Positions 1-12,451 of a DNA stretch of 64,000 nt are shown piece after piece. This DNA is from Singulisphaera sp. GP187 (GTDB taxonomy: Bacteria > Planctomycetota > Planctomycetia > Isosphaerales > Isosphaeraceae). The stretch covers positions 597,501 through 661,500 of the forward strand of contig NZ_FSRB01000001.1 of assembly GCF_900129635.1 (NCBI RefSeq), written 5' to 3'. Under the pieces are notes generated by a model, which was not told where the DNA came from, made no database searches, and was given only the letters and a program-made list of their open reading frames with translations. The first letter of the stretch is position 1; each line of letters opens with the position of its first letter. Position numbers and translations under genes: made by a program.

Positions 1-201
1 CACAATACAGTGGAACCCTTACGGATGCGTGAGAGTCGCTTGCCGCGAGGCAACCGACCTCACATTGGGATCGTTACCCAAGTGAGAGTGACTCCTGCGT
101 CGCGAGACGCTGGGCACTCGATCGAAGAGAGATCGGGGACTGACCCTCGCCAGTTCGGCAGTCGAGTTTCTTTCGGGAAACCGCGGCGTCCGGATCGGCG
201 T
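1..201 (+). other. Leader upstream of 23S rRNA
   Basis: Sequence preceding the mature 23S 5' end. I see no tRNA cloverleaf and no 16S 3' end (no anti-Shine-Dalgarno tail). It could be the 16S-23S spacer of an operon that begins outside the window, or the promoter and leader of an unlinked 23S-5S unit; these 200 bases do not decide it. Reading frames here carry no recognisable protein. Confidence 0.4.
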
Positions 202-3008
<2,807 letters not shown>

Positions 3009-3260
3009 CCCCGATCCGTCCGCCGGCTCCCTTGATCGGGACTCGAATCGGACAGGAATCAGGGTTGCATCATTCACCGATCGCATTCGATCGATCACAC
3101 GGCGACGGATCCCATCCAATACGGGGACCACGCGTCGTGAAGAGACTCGAAGACGGTTGGTCATGCCCATCGAAAACCGCGGTTTGAGCTTGCGTGATGA
3201 CCACACGAATCTGAACGACTGACACGTGCTCGGCAGGCTTGATCGCCTGCCGAGTGCTTT
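3009..3260 (+). other. 23S-5S internal spacer
   Basis: A 250-base spacer between the 23S and 5S genes, long for an rrn operon. It contains no tRNA I can fold and no convincing ORF. The segment before the 5S gene (AGGCTTGATCGCCTGCC) forms a short hairpin that may mark a processing site. Confidence 0.5.
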
Positions 3261-3369
3261 TCCGGCGAACATACTGACGGGGTCCCACCCGTTCCCATTC
3301 CGAACACGGCCGTTAAGCCCGTCAGGCCCATGATAGTGCCTTTGGCGCGAAAGTCGGTGATCGCCGGAA
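3261..3369 (+). rRNA. rrf: 5S ribosomal RNA
   Basis: About 109 nt. The terminal helix pairs TCCGGCGA at the 5' end with TCGCCGGA at the 3' end. Internal landmarks are the GGTCCCACCCGTTCCCATTC block with CCGAACACGG (loops B/C) and GATAGTGCC, as in bacterial 5S RNA. It is the last gene of the rRNA unit and is followed ten bases later by a strong terminator. Confidence 0.93.
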
Positions 3370-3378
3370 TCCTTCAGC

Positions 3379-3421
3379 AACGCCCCGATCCTTCTTCATC
3401 GAAGGGTCGGGGCGTTTTTTG
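3379..3421 (+). terminator. Rho-independent terminator of the rRNA unit
   Basis: A 16-bp stem (AACGCCCCGATCCTTC paired with GAAGGGTCGGGGCGTT, one G-T wobble) with a six-base loop, ending in a run of six T. It lies directly after the 5S gene. Confidence 0.95.
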
Positions 3422-3445
3422 TTGCGCGCTAGCTTGCGTGAAGCT

Positions 3446-3733
3446 TTCGCTCGCCTTCCCAAGGTGAGCGAATCCCGCCCGCAGGTCAGCGCTCGCCCCC
3501 CCTGGGACCGCGGGCGACCCGCCCGCAATTCAATTTGATCTTTCAATTCAATACAAGAGCGGGCGGGTCGCCCGCGGTCTCAGGAGAACTCATCGAAGAG
3601 CGGGCGGGACGACCACGGTTCCAGGGAGCTCCTGGCTGGAAGTCATGGGGAATGGTTTTGCGGAGGGGGACAGGGAGCGATCCGCTCCCCGCTCGCCTTA
3701 CGGGCAAGCGAATTTTTGAAGCTCCCTGTTTCG
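3446..3733. repeat. Composite palindromic repeat, copy 1
   Basis: The core (3503-3582) is an 80-bp inverted repeat: two 24-bp GC-rich arms around a 32-base AT-rich loop. Its reverse complement matches the core of copy 2 (26341-26420) at 79 of 80 positions. On the right, 3583-3713 carries a degenerate extra arm and a module ending in GCTCGCC...GGGCAAGCGAAT; the same module, reverse-complemented, flanks copy 2 at 26251-26340. The left side carries another small GCTCGCC/GGTGAGCGAAT hairpin (3446-3472). No transposase is encoded. It looks like a non-autonomous dispersed element or REP-like repeat lying between genes. Confidence 0.85.
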
Positions 3734-3916
3734 TCTATGCCTTTACTGTCCCGCCGCGAATCCAGAATGATCTAAATTTCTGGGGTATCTCAGCCGTTTA
3801 CCGTATCGATTTTGATGGCGCAGTGATATTCATCAATCAATTGGAATCGATTTGTCCGCTGCCGCAAACCTTGAGCCGGCTGACGCGACGGACTCGCCGG
3901 GTCTCTGACAAATGTT

Positions 3917-5344
3917 ATGGCCGGTTCTGGTTCGCGAGATGGTGGGCGAGTACAATCGAATCGGCAACGGGTGAAATCGAGTCGTCGTGAAGTCGGGGGT
4001 GGTGCGTTGATCGGGCTACCGATTGTCTGGGCCCAGGCGTCATCGGGTACGAACGCCAACGCATTGGCTTTGCTGTCGTTACGACGTTGGTACTCGAGTC
4101 TGACGCTCTCGTCGCCCGAGTCGGTACCAAGCTTGTTTGGCCTCTGGGCATGGCTGCTGGGGATGGCCACGCTGTTGATTGTGGTGATGGCGTTTCAGGG
4201 GCCGAAGCGGGCGCTGGGGCAGTTGTTCGACTTCCCCGGGCACTTCCGGCTCATCGCCGGCGCACTCATTCGCCTCCGCCGCTCGGGTCGCGTGGTGGCG
4301 GTGACGATCGGGATGACCGTCCTGGCCTGGACCGTGAGTCAGATCCGGACGTATCACCTGGCTCAAGGCAAGGACGACCTGATTCTCCTGACCAAGTCGC
4401 GGGGCTTGGGTGAGCTTGCGGTCGAGCAGGGGATCCTTGCCGGTCTGACCCCTTTGCGCGACTTAGTTGGGCTGGCGGATAATTTTCCGTTGCTGTTGCT
4501 CGCGACGATCGTCCTGTTCCGGGTGTCGGCCGAACGATGGAGCGGTCCCTATGTTCCGCTTTCGCTACGGCGCGATCGACAAGTGGTTTGGGGTGAACTT
4601 GTCTGGGGAGGCGGAGCGCTTTATCTCTTGTATCGGTTGGTTTCGCTGGCGTCCGGAACGGGTGACCTCCCACTGGGCGGTTTGATCATGGTCGAGGTTA
4701 TCATCATCCCTGTCCTTATGTTACTGCTGGATGCCGGCTTGCTGAGCTGGGTGCTTGTCGAGCTTCGCAATGCGGGTCTGGGGGACACAGGCAACGACGC
4801 GCTCGATACGAACGAAGTGGTCAGGATGTTGCCGGGTGCCATGTTGACCTGTCTTGCGGTCCTACCCGCGCGTTACCTGGCGACAGCCGTGCTTTTGGCC
4901 ACACTCGACATGCCCGGCTCGGTCACGAACTCACTGGTGGGACGGTATGTGCGCTGGCAGTTGAATTGGGGGTTGGCCGATCTTCAAGGCGCGGCCCTGG
5001 TCGTCGCCGGGGTGGCCGGTGTGGTCGCCTGGACCCGCGGCACGGTGGGGGGGACGGTGCGTGGCTACCCCCGCTTGCTCGCGGCCGAAGGGGGGCACTT
5101 GGCCGCGTTGCTGACCCTGGCGGGACTGGCGGCCGGAACGCTCTCGGCGCTGGCTTACATGATCGTGCTGTCGCTCCCTGCGCAAACCTGGGTCCTTGCG
5201 GCCGCCGATGGCTATGCCCATTACGCCACGTTGCCGGTCGGTCTGGTGACCCTGGCGGGCCTCGTTGAGCTGGGAGAGCGCTCGCTCCCCATGGCGACTC
5301 TGGCCTCCGCATCCGAAGCCGGTTCGGACCCAACTTCGGCCTGA
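3917..5344 (+). CDS. Multi-pass membrane protein, unknown function
   Basis: 475 codons from the ATG at 3917. The first 18 residues are basic and low in complexity; a GTG at 3971 (VKSSRREVGG) is an equally plausible start. From about residue 73 there are roughly eight hydrophobic segments (near 75-95, 125-142, 190-206, 232-250, 258-285, 300-330, 360-378, 395-425, 440-455), joined by short Arg-rich loops, consistent with an inner-membrane protein. I recognise no catalytic motif and no family. It stands alone between repeat copy 1 and the prkA operon. Codon use is the same GC-rich pattern as its neighbours, so it is very likely a real gene. Confidence 0.72.
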   Translation: MAGSGSRDGGRVQSNRQRVKSSRREVGGGALIGLPIVWAQASSGTNANALALLSLRRWYSSLTLSSPESVPSLFGLWAWLLGMATLLIVVMAFQGPKRALGQLFDFPGHFRLIAGALIRLRRSGRVVAVTIGMTVLAWTVSQIRTYHLAQGKDDLILLTKSRGLGELAVEQGILAGLTPLRDLVGLADNFPLLLLATIVLFRVSAERWSGPYVPLSLRRDRQVVWGELVWGGGALYLLYRLVSLASGTGDLPLGGLIMVEVIIIPVLMLLLDAGLLSWVLVELRNAGLGDTGNDALDTNEVVRMLPGAMLTCLAVLPARYLATAVLLATLDMPGSVTNSLVGRYVRWQLNWGLADLQGAALVVAGVAGVVAWTRGTVGGTVRGYPRLLAAEGGHLAALLTLAGLAAGTLSALAYMIVLSLPAQTWVLAAADGYAHYATLPVGLVTLAGLVELGERSLPMATLASASEAGSDPTSA

Positions 5345-5797
5345 CGGCAAATCCTCCGCACCTTTGACCGAGTTTCCTCGTACTCATGAGAAGTCGGCGA
5401 ACTTTCCGACCACGGGGAGACTCCGAATCTTGGGGGCGCCAGGCGTCTGACGCCATGGCGTCGAGATTGGGGGGGACCCGAGTTCGATGGCCTGGCTCGC
5501 TTGACAGGAACGCGATTACGGGGTTGTAATGAGTGAGACGGCCTGGTCTTCCTCCGGATCTGCTCTGCCGCACCTGCCATGGAGGTCCCTTCAGCCGTTC
5601 CCTCGGGCTGTCAACGACAACCCGAAGGCGAGTCTCGACCCAGGTATTCCCCAACGATGCGTTGACAATTTGGAACAGCCTCGTTTCGAGGACACCTCGC
5701 CGCGCGCGCGACTCCGCGAGCGTCTAGACCACGGGTCGATCCCTTGTCCCGCGATGCGCCCTGCTCGACGGATCCACCTTCAGGAGGGAAAAGGATA
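5345..5797 (+). other. Intergenic region upstream of prkA
   Basis: 453 bases without a convincing gene. A TTGACA hexamer lies at 5662-5667, but I see no good -10 at the right distance. A small near-palindrome GGCGTCTGACGCC sits near 5438. The prkA promoter is probably in this region and may be read by an alternative sigma factor. Confidence 0.35.
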
Positions 5798-7876
5798 ATG
5801 TCTACAGGAACGGATCTGATCGCGTCGCTTGCCAGTCGCCAAAACCTGGCTGACTACCAGAAGAAGCACTGGCACGGCTCGTTTGCCGATTATCTCGACA
5901 TTGTTCGCCAGAACCCCAAGGTGACCCGCACTGCCTACCAGCGGGTCTATGACATGATCCTCAGTCACGGGACCGAGGAGATCATGGTCAACAAGGAAAA
6001 AGGGGTTCGCTACAAGTTCTTCGACGACTTTGAGTGTGGTGGCCAGGACGCGATTTTCGGCCTGGACCGGACGTTATTGAACCTGGTCAATATCCTCAAG
6101 AGCGCCGCTCACCGTTATGGCACCGAGCGCCGGGTGCTGCTCTTGCATGGCCCGGTGGGCAGTTCCAAGAGCACGATTGCCCGGCTGCTCAAGAAGGGCC
6201 TCGAGCTCTATTCGAAGAGCGACGATGGAGCGCTCTACACCTTCGGCTGGAGGGAGGAAACCCTTGACGGGAGCGAGTCGTTCGAAGATTGCCCGATGCA
6301 CGAGGAGCCGCTCCACCTGATCCCGGCTGAGTTCCGCACGGCCTTGCTCGAGCAGCTCAACGCCGGCACGAACAACTCACCCGCGTCCGATGACTACGAG
6401 TTTCAGGTCACCATCGAGGGCGATCTCTGCCCCTACTGCCGGCAGATGTTCAACGAGCGGATGGAACGGTATGACGGCGACTGGGCGAAGGTCCTCGACG
6501 ACATTCGCGTCCGTCGCTTGATCCTCTCCGAGCAAGACCGGATCGGGATCGGCACGTTCCAGCCCAAGGACGAGAAGAATCAGGACGCCACCGAACTGAC
6601 GGGCGATATCAACTACCGGAAGATCGCCGAGTATGGCACCGAGAGTGACCCGCGCGCCTTCAATTTCGATGGCGAATTCAACATCGCCAATCGCGGCATC
6701 ATTGAATTCATCGAGGTCCTCAAGCTCGACGTGGCGTTCCTCTACGACCTGCTGGGAGCCAGCCAGGAACACAAGATCAAGCCCAAGAAGTTCGCGCAGA
6801 CCGATATCGACGAAGTCATCATCGGGCATACCAATGAGCCGGAGTACAAGAAGCTCCAGTCCAATGAGTTCATGGAGGCCCTGCGCGATCGGACCGTGAA
6901 GATTGACGTTCCCTACGTCACTCGGTTGAATGACGAAGTCCAGATCTATCAGAAGGATTACAACAGCCGAAAGGTCCGCGGCAAGACGATCGCGCCTCAT
7001 ACCTTGGAAGTCGCCGCGATGTGGGCCGTCCTGACCCGCCTCGAGGAGCCCAAGAACGCCGGCCTGACGTTGCTCCAGAAGCTCAAGCTGTACAACGGCA
7101 AGACGCTTCCCGGCTTCACGGAAGACAATATCAAGGAGCTCCGCGAGGAGGCCGAGCGCGAAGGGATGCACGGGATCAGTCCGCGCTACGTGCAAGACAA
7201 GATCTCCAACGCCCTGGTCGCCCACGCCAACGAACGTTCCGTCAACCCGTTCATGGTGCTCAACGAACTCGAGGCGGGCCTCAAACATCATTCGCTGATC
7301 AACAGCGAAGATGTACGCAAACACTACAAGCACCTGCTCTCCGTCGTGAAGGAAGAATACGAAGACATCGTCAAGAACGAGGTCCAGCGCGCCATCGCGG
7401 CCGATGAAGATTCGCTCGCTCGGCTCAGCGGCAACTACATCGACAGCGTCAAGGCCTACACGCAACGCGAAAAGGTCAAGAACAAGTACACCGGACAGAC
7501 CGAGGAACCCGACGAACGGCTGATGCGCTCGATCGAAGAGAAGATCGACATCCCCGAAAGCCGCAAGGACGACTTCCGCCGCGAGATCATGAACTACATC
7601 GGTGCCCTCTCGCTCGACGGCAAGAAGTTTGACTACAAGGCCAACGAGCGGCTCCAAAAGGCCCTCGAGCTGAAACTTTTCCAGGACCAGAAGGATACGA
7701 TCAAGCTGACGAGCCTTGTCACCAGCGTTGTGGACAAGGACACCCAGGAGAAGATCGATATCGTCAAGGGCCGCCTGATCCGAAACTACGGCTACGACGA
7801 GGATTCGGCGACCGACGTCCTCAACTACGTCGCCAGCATCTATGCCCGAGGCGACGTCAAACGCGGGGCCCACTAA
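5798..7876 (+). CDS. prkA: PrkA family serine protein kinase
   Basis: 692-residue cytoplasmic AAA-type serine kinase (PrkA/YeaG family; relatives are about 640 residues). The ATG at 5798 was chosen because AGGAGGG lies ten bases upstream; the longer reading from 5744 has an unlikely N-terminus. The AAA-PrkA domain fills roughly residues 1-400, with a P-loop GPVGSSKS at 118-125 and the family block around NRGIIEFIE. The C-terminal PrkA domain follows (about 420-690). In Escherichia coli and Bacillus this kinase acts with YeaH and SpoVR/YcgB in starvation and nitrogen-stress responses. The same three families are collinear here, so a stress-signalling role is well supported by context; the substrate is unknown. 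Confidence 0.95.
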   Translation: MSTGTDLIASLASRQNLADYQKKHWHGSFADYLDIVRQNPKVTRTAYQRVYDMILSHGTEEIMVNKEKGVRYKFFDDFECGGQDAIFGLDRTLLNLVNILKSAAHRYGTERRVLLLHGPVGSSKSTIARLLKKGLELYSKSDDGALYTFGWREETLDGSESFEDCPMHEEPLHLIPAEFRTALLEQLNAGTNNSPASDDYEFQVTIEGDLCPYCRQMFNERMERYDGDWAKVLDDIRVRRLILSEQDRIGIGTFQPKDEKNQDATELTGDINYRKIAEYGTESDPRAFNFDGEFNIANRGIIEFIEVLKLDVAFLYDLLGASQEHKIKPKKFAQTDIDEVIIGHTNEPEYKKLQSNEFMEALRDRTVKIDVPYVTRLNDEVQIYQKDYNSRKVRGKTIAPHTLEVAAMWAVLTRLEEPKNAGLTLLQKLKLYNGKTLPGFTEDNIKELREEAEREGMHGISPRYVQDKISNALVAHANERSVNPFMVLNELEAGLKHHSLINSEDVRKHYKHLLSVVKEEYEDIVKNEVQRAIAADEDSLARLSGNYIDSVKAYTQREKVKNKYTGQTEEPDERLMRSIEEKIDIPESRKDDFRREIMNYIGALSLDGKKFDYKANERLQKALELKLFQDQKDTIKLTSLVTSVVDKDTQEKIDIVKGRLIRNYGYDEDSATDVLNYVASIYARGDVKRGAH

Positions 7877-7944
7877 ACGCGCTCGGTTGACCCGGCCCGA
7901 CGAGGGGCCGGGACACCGCGGCCGCACGAATTTTCGAAGAGTAA

Positions 7945-7974
7945 TTGGATATTGATGTTGCCCCGGTCTAAAAT
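7945..7974 (+). promoter_or_regulatory. Possible internal promoter before yeaH
   Basis: TTGGAT (7945-7950), an 18-base spacer, then TAAAAT (7969-7974). It resembles a sigma-70 promoter and would allow yeaH onward to be expressed apart from prkA. It is a pattern match only. Confidence 0.3.
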
Positions 7975-8226
7975 TTGCTATGGATAGTGCAGGCGATCCG
8001 CGGCAGATTCGGACCGGCTCGATTGCCGCCTCTTTGAGCAGCGCATCCTACCCGCCTGTCATTCTCTTTCCATCGCTCGACCTGATCTTTGCCATGTGGT
8101 GTGCGGTCGGACCCATGGGCCGCGAGTGCGACGTGCTGCGCTCACTTTCTCTGAAACGGAACAGGGAAGGCGGTTGGGGTCCGACGGCGGCAGAGCGGGC
8201 GGGCGGAGTGGTCTGGTCGGCGCGGC

Positions 8227-8257
8227 GCCTTTTTTTTTGATCCTGAAAAAAAAGGGC
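8227..8257 (+). repeat. T9/A8 inverted repeat
   Basis: GCC followed by nine T, a seven-base loop GATCCTG, eight A and GGGC. It can form a 12-bp stem with one wobble. The run of T in the left arm and the AT-rich stem are out of character in this GC-rich genome. Confidence 0.6.
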
Positions 8258-8300
8258 TGGCACGAGTCGGCTGTCCCCCAACGGTGAGGGTTCAACGACC

Positions 8301-9404
8301 GTGGTGCGAAAAATCGAACGTGACGCAAATCGGTTCAAGCAGATCGTCCGGGGTAAGATCAAGACCGACTTGCGGAAGTACATTACCCATGGCGAAATGA
8401 TCGGCAAGACGGGGGGCGAGCTCGTCTCGATCCCGCTGCCGCAGATTGATATCCCTGAGTTTCGCTACGGCCCCAAGAACAGCGGGGGAGTCGGGCAGGG
8501 GCCGGGAGAGGTGGGCACCCCGATCGGTCGCGCCGGCGAAGGCGACGCGGCCGGGGGGGCGGGCGAAGCGCCCGGCCACCACATCCTCGAAGTGGAGCTG
8601 ACGCTCAACGAACTGGCCGAAATCCTCGGGGAAGGGTTGGCGCTCCCGCGCATCATGCCCAAGGGGCGGGCCAACATCATCGAGGAGAAGGACAAGTACA
8701 CCGGGATCCGTCAGGCCGGCCCCGAGAGCCTGCGCCACTTCAAGCGGACCTACAAGAAAGCGCTCAAGCGTCAGATCGCCTCAAGCACGTATAACCCGTC
8801 CGACCCGATGGTGATCCCGGTGCGTGAGGACAAGCTCTATCGGTCCTGGAACCCGATCCCGCTGCCCCACTCCAACGCCGTGGTCCTCTACCTGATGGAT
8901 GTCTCCGGGTCGATGACCGACGACCAGAAGGAGATCGTCCGGATCGAGGCGTTCTGGATCGACACCTGGCTCAAGAGCCAGTACGACGGCGTGACGACCC
9001 GCTACATCATCCACGACGCCGTTGCCAAGGAGGTGGACCAGCACACCTTCTACCACACCCGCGAGAGTGGCGGGACCCGGATCAGCTCTGCCTACAACCT
9101 CGCCAACCGGATCATCGACGCCGAGCACCCGCCGGCGGATTGGAACATCTACGTGCTTCATTTCTCCGATGGAGACAACTGGGGCGAAGACAACCGCAAT
9201 TGCGTCTCCTTGCTCCGCGACCAAATCTTGCCCAAGTGCAACCTCTTCGGCTACGGGCAGGTGGAAAGCCCCTACGGTTCGGGGGAATTTTACCGGGAGT
9301 TGGAAGAAGCGTTCGACAGCGTGCCGAACTTAGCTCTGTCCGAGATCCGTAACAAAGACGGGATCTTTGAGTCAATCAAGGAATTTCTGGGCCGGGGCCG
9401 GTAA
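8301..9404 (+). CDS. YeaH/YhbH family protein (DUF444, VWA-like)
   Basis: 367 residues from a GTG start, with GTGAGGG about ten bases upstream. The N-terminal half is basic and includes a Gly-rich linker near residues 60-95. The second half is a von Willebrand A-like domain with the metal-ion site motif DVSGSM at about 200-205 and a later [10 protein letters not shown] segment. This matches the DUF444 family (YeaH/YhbH) encoded next to PrkA in many bacteria. Family members are thought to work in the PrkA pathway, but their biochemical role is not settled. It is the second gene of the operon, 424 bases after prkA. Confidence 0.92.
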   Translation: MVRKIERDANRFKQIVRGKIKTDLRKYITHGEMIGKTGGELVSIPLPQIDIPEFRYGPKNSGGVGQGPGEVGTPIGRAGEGDAAGGAGEAPGHHILEVELTLNELAEILGEGLALPRIMPKGRANIIEEKDKYTGIRQAGPESLRHFKRTYKKALKRQIASSTYNPSDPMVIPVREDKLYRSWNPIPLPHSNAVVLYLMDVSGSMTDDQKEIVRIEAFWIDTWLKSQYDGVTTRYIIHDAVAKEVDQHTFYHTRESGGTRISSAYNLANRIIDAEHPPADWNIYVLHFSDGDNWGEDNRNCVSLLRDQILPKCNLFGYGQVESPYGSGEFYRELEEAFDSVPNLALSEIRNKDGIFESIKEFLGRGR

Positions 9405-9444
9405 CGAAAATTCTCCCCGGTCCTTGGCGTTGAGGTGAACCCCA

Positions 9445-9717
9445 ATGGCTGTGTTTCGCGTCCCCTATCCCGAAGATCCCGCGCGTCGCCAGGCCCTTTT
9501 CCAACGCGTCGCGACCGCGATGGGCCGGCACGGGCGCTACGAGGGGACGACCGAGCAGGGACACTTTGAAGGCACGACGCCGCTCGGTAAGTTTGCCGGC
9601 TCCTATCGCGCGGTCGAGGGTGCCCCCGAGTTGGAGATCGAGCTTACCAAGAAGCCGTGGCTCATCAGTACGCATCTGCTCGAACGCGAGGTCCGCAAGA
9701 TGTTGGCCCAAGCGTAA
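9445..9717 (+). CDS. Small conserved-looking protein in the prkA operon
   Basis: 90 residues; ATG at 9445 preceded by GAGGTG about seven bases upstream. It lies 40 bases after yeaH and about 50 before spoVR, all on one strand, so it is very probably co-transcribed. The sequence is soluble and shows a beta-rich middle (FEGTTPLGKFAGSYR) followed by an amphipathic C-terminal helix (LLEREVRKML). The outline resembles the small polyhydroxyalkanoate-granule region family (PF09650-like), but that is only an impression of shape. No catalytic residues are evident. Function unknown. Confidence 0.78.
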   Translation: MAVFRVPYPEDPARRQALFQRVATAMGRHGRYEGTTEQGHFEGTTPLGKFAGSYRAVEGAPELEIELTKKPWLISTHLLEREVRKMLAQA

Positions 9718-9764
9718 AACCGTGTTCCTGATCTCGAGTCTGGGACCGCCTGGAGGTGACGGCC

Positions 9765-11318
9765 ATGTCGATCATGAGCAACGAGCACAACCTTCCGCCC
9801 GACCTGGCCGCGCTCCAGGTCGAGACCGAGCAGCACGCCCGCGATTTCGGACTCGACTTCTACGACACGATCTTCGAAGTGCTCGACTATGACGAGCTCT
9901 CCGAGATCGCCGCCCTGGGGGGATTCCCGACCCGCTACCCCCACTGGCGGTTCGGGATGGAATACCAGCAACTCTCCAAGGGCTATCGCTACGGGCTCCA
10001 GAAGATCTACGAGATGGTCATTAACAATGACCCGTGTTACGCCTACTTGCTCCGCTGCAACCAGTGGGTCGACCAGAAGCTGGTCATGGCGCACGTCTAC
10101 GGGCATAACGACTTCTTTAAAAACAATATCTGGTTCAGCCGTACCAACCGCAAGATGATGGACGAGACGGCCAATCACGGCAATCGGATCCGCTCACACA
10201 TGGAGCGGCAGGGCGAGGATGCCGTCGAGAATTTCATCGATAGCTGCCTCTCGCTCGAGAATCTGATCGATATCCACTCGCCGTTCATCAAGCGACGCGA
10301 TAACCACGACCGCTATGACTTCCGGCAAGACGACTCGGAAGACACCAGCATCCCGTCGAAGTTCCAGAGCAAGGAGTACATGGATGCGTTCGTCAACCCT
10401 CCGGCACTCCTCAAGCAACAGGCGAACCAACGAGAAGTCGAGCGACAAAAGGCGCGGCAATTCCCCGAGCAACCGGAGCGCGACGTCCTGCTCTTCCTCC
10501 TCGAGCACGCCCCGCTCACCCCTTGGCAGCGCGACGTGCTCAGCATCGTCCGCCAAGAGGCGTATTACTTCGCCCCCCAGGGACAGACCAAGATCATGAA
10601 CGAAGGGTGGGCGTCGTACTGGCACTCGACGATCATGACGACCCGAACCCTGAGTCCGTCGGAGGTCGTGGACTACGCCGACCATCACTCGGGGACGATG
10701 GCCACCCAGCCGGGACGACTCAACCCGTACAAACTCGGGATCGAGTTGTTCCGCGATATCGAAGAACGCTGGAACAAGGGCCAGTTCGGCTCCGAGTACG
10801 ACGACTGCGACAATTACGAAGCTCGCGAACGCTGGGACAAGAAGCTGGGCTTGGGCCGGGAGAAGATCTTCGAGGTGCGCCGGATCCACAACGACGTGAC
10901 GTTCGTCGACACTTTCCTCACGCCCGACTTCTGCCGACGCTACCAAATGTTCAGCTACAAGCACAACGATCAGAACGAAACGTACGAGATCGAGAGCCGT
11001 GAGTTCAAACAGATCAAAGATCGTTTGCTTTTCGGACTGACCAACTTTGGTCAGCCGATCATCCGGATCAAGGACGGTAACTTCCGGAATCGTGGTGAAC
11101 TGTACTTGCAGCACGAGCACTTCGGGATCGATCTGAAGCTCGACCATGCCCAGGATACGTTGCGCCACCTCAACCGCCTTTGGACGCGTCCTGTCCATAT
11201 CGAGACCGTCGTCGATGGGCGGAGTACCTTGTTGTCATTTGACGGCACGGATCACACGATCCGGCCCTTGGGAGGATCGACCCATGAGCCTGAGCCAAAA
11301 GATCGCCGCCGCGCTTGA
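9765..11318 (+). CDS. SpoVR/YcgB family protein
   Basis: 517 residues. The ATG at 9765 is favoured by GGAGG at 9752-9756; a GTG at 9756 and an ATG at 9774 are alternatives. The sequence is typical of SpoVR: the early block [16 protein letters not shown], then [19 protein letters not shown], and the central [13 protein letters not shown] with [11 protein letters not shown]. SpoVR is required for spore cortex formation in Bacillus and is linked to RpoS/PrkA stress responses in enteric bacteria; its molecular activity is unknown. Position downstream of PrkA and YeaH is the conserved arrangement. Its 3' end overlaps the next gene by 35 bases, implying translational coupling. Confidence 0.95.
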   Translation: MSIMSNEHNLPPDLAALQVETEQHARDFGLDFYDTIFEVLDYDELSEIAALGGFPTRYPHWRFGMEYQQLSKGYRYGLQKIYEMVINNDPCYAYLLRCNQWVDQKLVMAHVYGHNDFFKNNIWFSRTNRKMMDETANHGNRIRSHMERQGEDAVENFIDSCLSLENLIDIHSPFIKRRDNHDRYDFRQDDSEDTSIPSKFQSKEYMDAFVNPPALLKQQANQREVERQKARQFPEQPERDVLLFLLEHAPLTPWQRDVLSIVRQEAYYFAPQGQTKIMNEGWASYWHSTIMTTRTLSPSEVVDYADHHSGTMATQPGRLNPYKLGIELFRDIEERWNKGQFGSEYDDCDNYEARERWDKKLGLGREKIFEVRRIHNDVTFVDTFLTPDFCRRYQMFSYKHNDQNETYEIESREFKQIKDRLLFGLTNFGQPIIRIKDGNFRNRGELYLQHEHFGIDLKLDHAQDTLRHLNRLWTRPVHIETVVDGRSTLLSFDGTDHTIRPLGGSTHEPEPKDRRRA

Positions 11319-11766
11319 CGCGCGCCCTGATAACGGCGCCTTGCCGTGCAACCTCACGGTTGAGGATGAGCCCAATCGTCTAACCCTGGGCCTGACGGCC
11401 TCCGGTCCCGTCGGGATGGCGTTCGACCGTCTCGACTTCGCAACCCACGCTCGGACCGACTGGAGTTCCGAAGCGCTCCAAGGCTGGGCCGATCGCATCG
11501 CGACTCGGGTGACCTACCTGATGGAGCCCTTGGTCGTTCTGGAGCACGACAAGGTCGGCGGCGAGGTCGAACTTCGCAGCCAAGTCCCCACCTCACGAGG
11601 CGACCGGCGTACCTATTTCGAGGTCCGGCTCAACCATCAAGGCACGGTGAAGCTGTCGCGGATCGCCGTCGACGAGTCCTCCCGGCAACGTCACCCAACC
11701 ACCTGCCAGATGACGCGAGAGGTGCTTGAACGCTTGGCCGACGACCTCGTCGAAAGCGTCGGCTGA
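11284..11766 (+). CDS. 160-residue protein, last gene of the prkA operon
   Basis: ATG at 11284, preceded by GGGAGGATC about eight bases upstream within the end of spoVR; the 35-base overlap suggests coupled translation. The product is soluble with alternating strands and helices, for example LTLGLTASGPVGMAF, a central VTYLMEPLVVLEHDK, and a C-terminal helix. I recognise no family. It is followed 28 bases later by a strong terminator, so it closes the operon. Strict co-location with PrkA/YeaH/SpoVR suggests a role in the same stress pathway. Confidence 0.82.
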   Translation: MSLSQKIAAALDARPDNGALPCNLTVEDEPNRLTLGLTASGPVGMAFDRLDFATHARTDWSSEALQGWADRIATRVTYLMEPLVVLEHDKVGGEVELRSQVPTSRGDRRTYFEVRLNHQGTVKLSRIAVDESSRQRHPTTCQMTREVLERLADDLVESVG

Positions 11767-11794
11767 CCGATGCACCCCAACCCTGCCAGCAACG

Positions 11795-11831
11795 CGGAGC
11801 CGCTTCTCGGCTGAGAAGCGGCTCCGTTTTC
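11795..11831 (+). terminator. Terminator of the prkA operon
   Basis: A perfect 14-bp stem (CGGAGCCGCTTCTC / GAGAAGCGGCTCCG) with a four-base loop, followed by TTTT. Confidence 0.92.
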
Positions 11832-11940
11832 GTTGGCGTTGGGTCGCGGGCGGAAATCTGCTGGTTCGCGGGCTGAAGGCGAACGAAGCTTTCCAGGTGA
11901 ACTCTCCGCTCCCCTGCGTGTTGATGACGTACCGGTCGGA

Positions 11941-12285
11941 TCAGGAGGCTTCCTGGGTCGACTCGTCCTCAGCCTCAGCCTCAGCCTCAGCCTCGTCCTC
12001 AGCCTCGTCGTCGGCGTGGTGGGTCAGCGTGTGCATGCCGAGCCGCTGAAACTCTTCCTGGGTGACCTCGAAGGCCTCGCCGTTGAGCGCCCAGATCTCC
12101 TCGATCACTTCGTCGACCTCGCGGTCGGGCTCTTCCCAGGTCACGGTGAAAATTGAGTCGTCCTGTACGTAAACGTCGAAGCCGAGGTCGCTGAGATGCG
12201 CCTCGATCGCGGCGCGGTGGTCGGAGTTGATACTGAAGGTCCAGCGGATCAGGTCGATCGAGGACGCGCCTTGCTCTTGGCTCAT
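11941..12285 (-). CDS. Small acidic protein, unknown function
   Basis: 114 residues from the ATG at 12285, preceded on the minus strand by GGAGGGAACCG. Residues 1-75 form a mixed alpha/beta domain (IRWTFSINSDHRAAIEAHL, then VDEVIEEIWALNGEAFEVT). The C-terminus from about residue 90 is a run of Asp/Glu/Ala repeats. The acidic tail produces low-complexity serine-rich shadow frames on the other strand. Family not recognised. It lies 166 bases from the malic enzyme on the same strand and could share its transcript. Confidence 0.7.
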   Translation of the reverse strand: MSQEQGASSIDLIRWTFSINSDHRAAIEAHLSDLGFDVYVQDDSIFTVTWEEPDREVDEVIEEIWALNGEAFEVTQEEFQRLGMHTLTHHADDEAEDEAEAEAEAEDESTQEAS

Positions 12286-12451
12286 CGGTCGGTTCCCTCC
12301 GTGAAACTGACGATCGGATTCATCAGGCCGATCTTGTCCGTGACGTTCGTCATCAAGATTGGATCGGGACGAACTCCACTCGGGCTTCAATCAAATCCGG
12401 GGCCTTTATGGAATCGATTTTGCAACCGCCGAACGGCCGCTTCAGTCCACC

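Larger units (their letters stand above)
7877..8300 (+). other. prkA-yeaH spacer with hairpins
   Basis: A 424-base non-coding gap inside the operon. It holds an 8-bp GC hairpin (7891-7912, CCCGGCCC/GGGCCGGG) just after the prkA stop without a T-run, and an unusual T9/A8 inverted repeat at 8227-8257. The GC hairpin could attenuate transcription or protect the prkA mRNA end. Confidence 0.5.

Noticed and set aside
6377..7927. 516-codon minus-strand ORF opposite prkA
   Set aside because: It is a GC-rich mirror frame of the PrkA gene with Val/Leu/Asp-rich nonsense; no start context.
11950..12020. Repeated Ser-Ala codons on the plus strand
   Set aside because: Shadow of the Asp/Glu/Ala tail of the small acidic protein on the minus strand.
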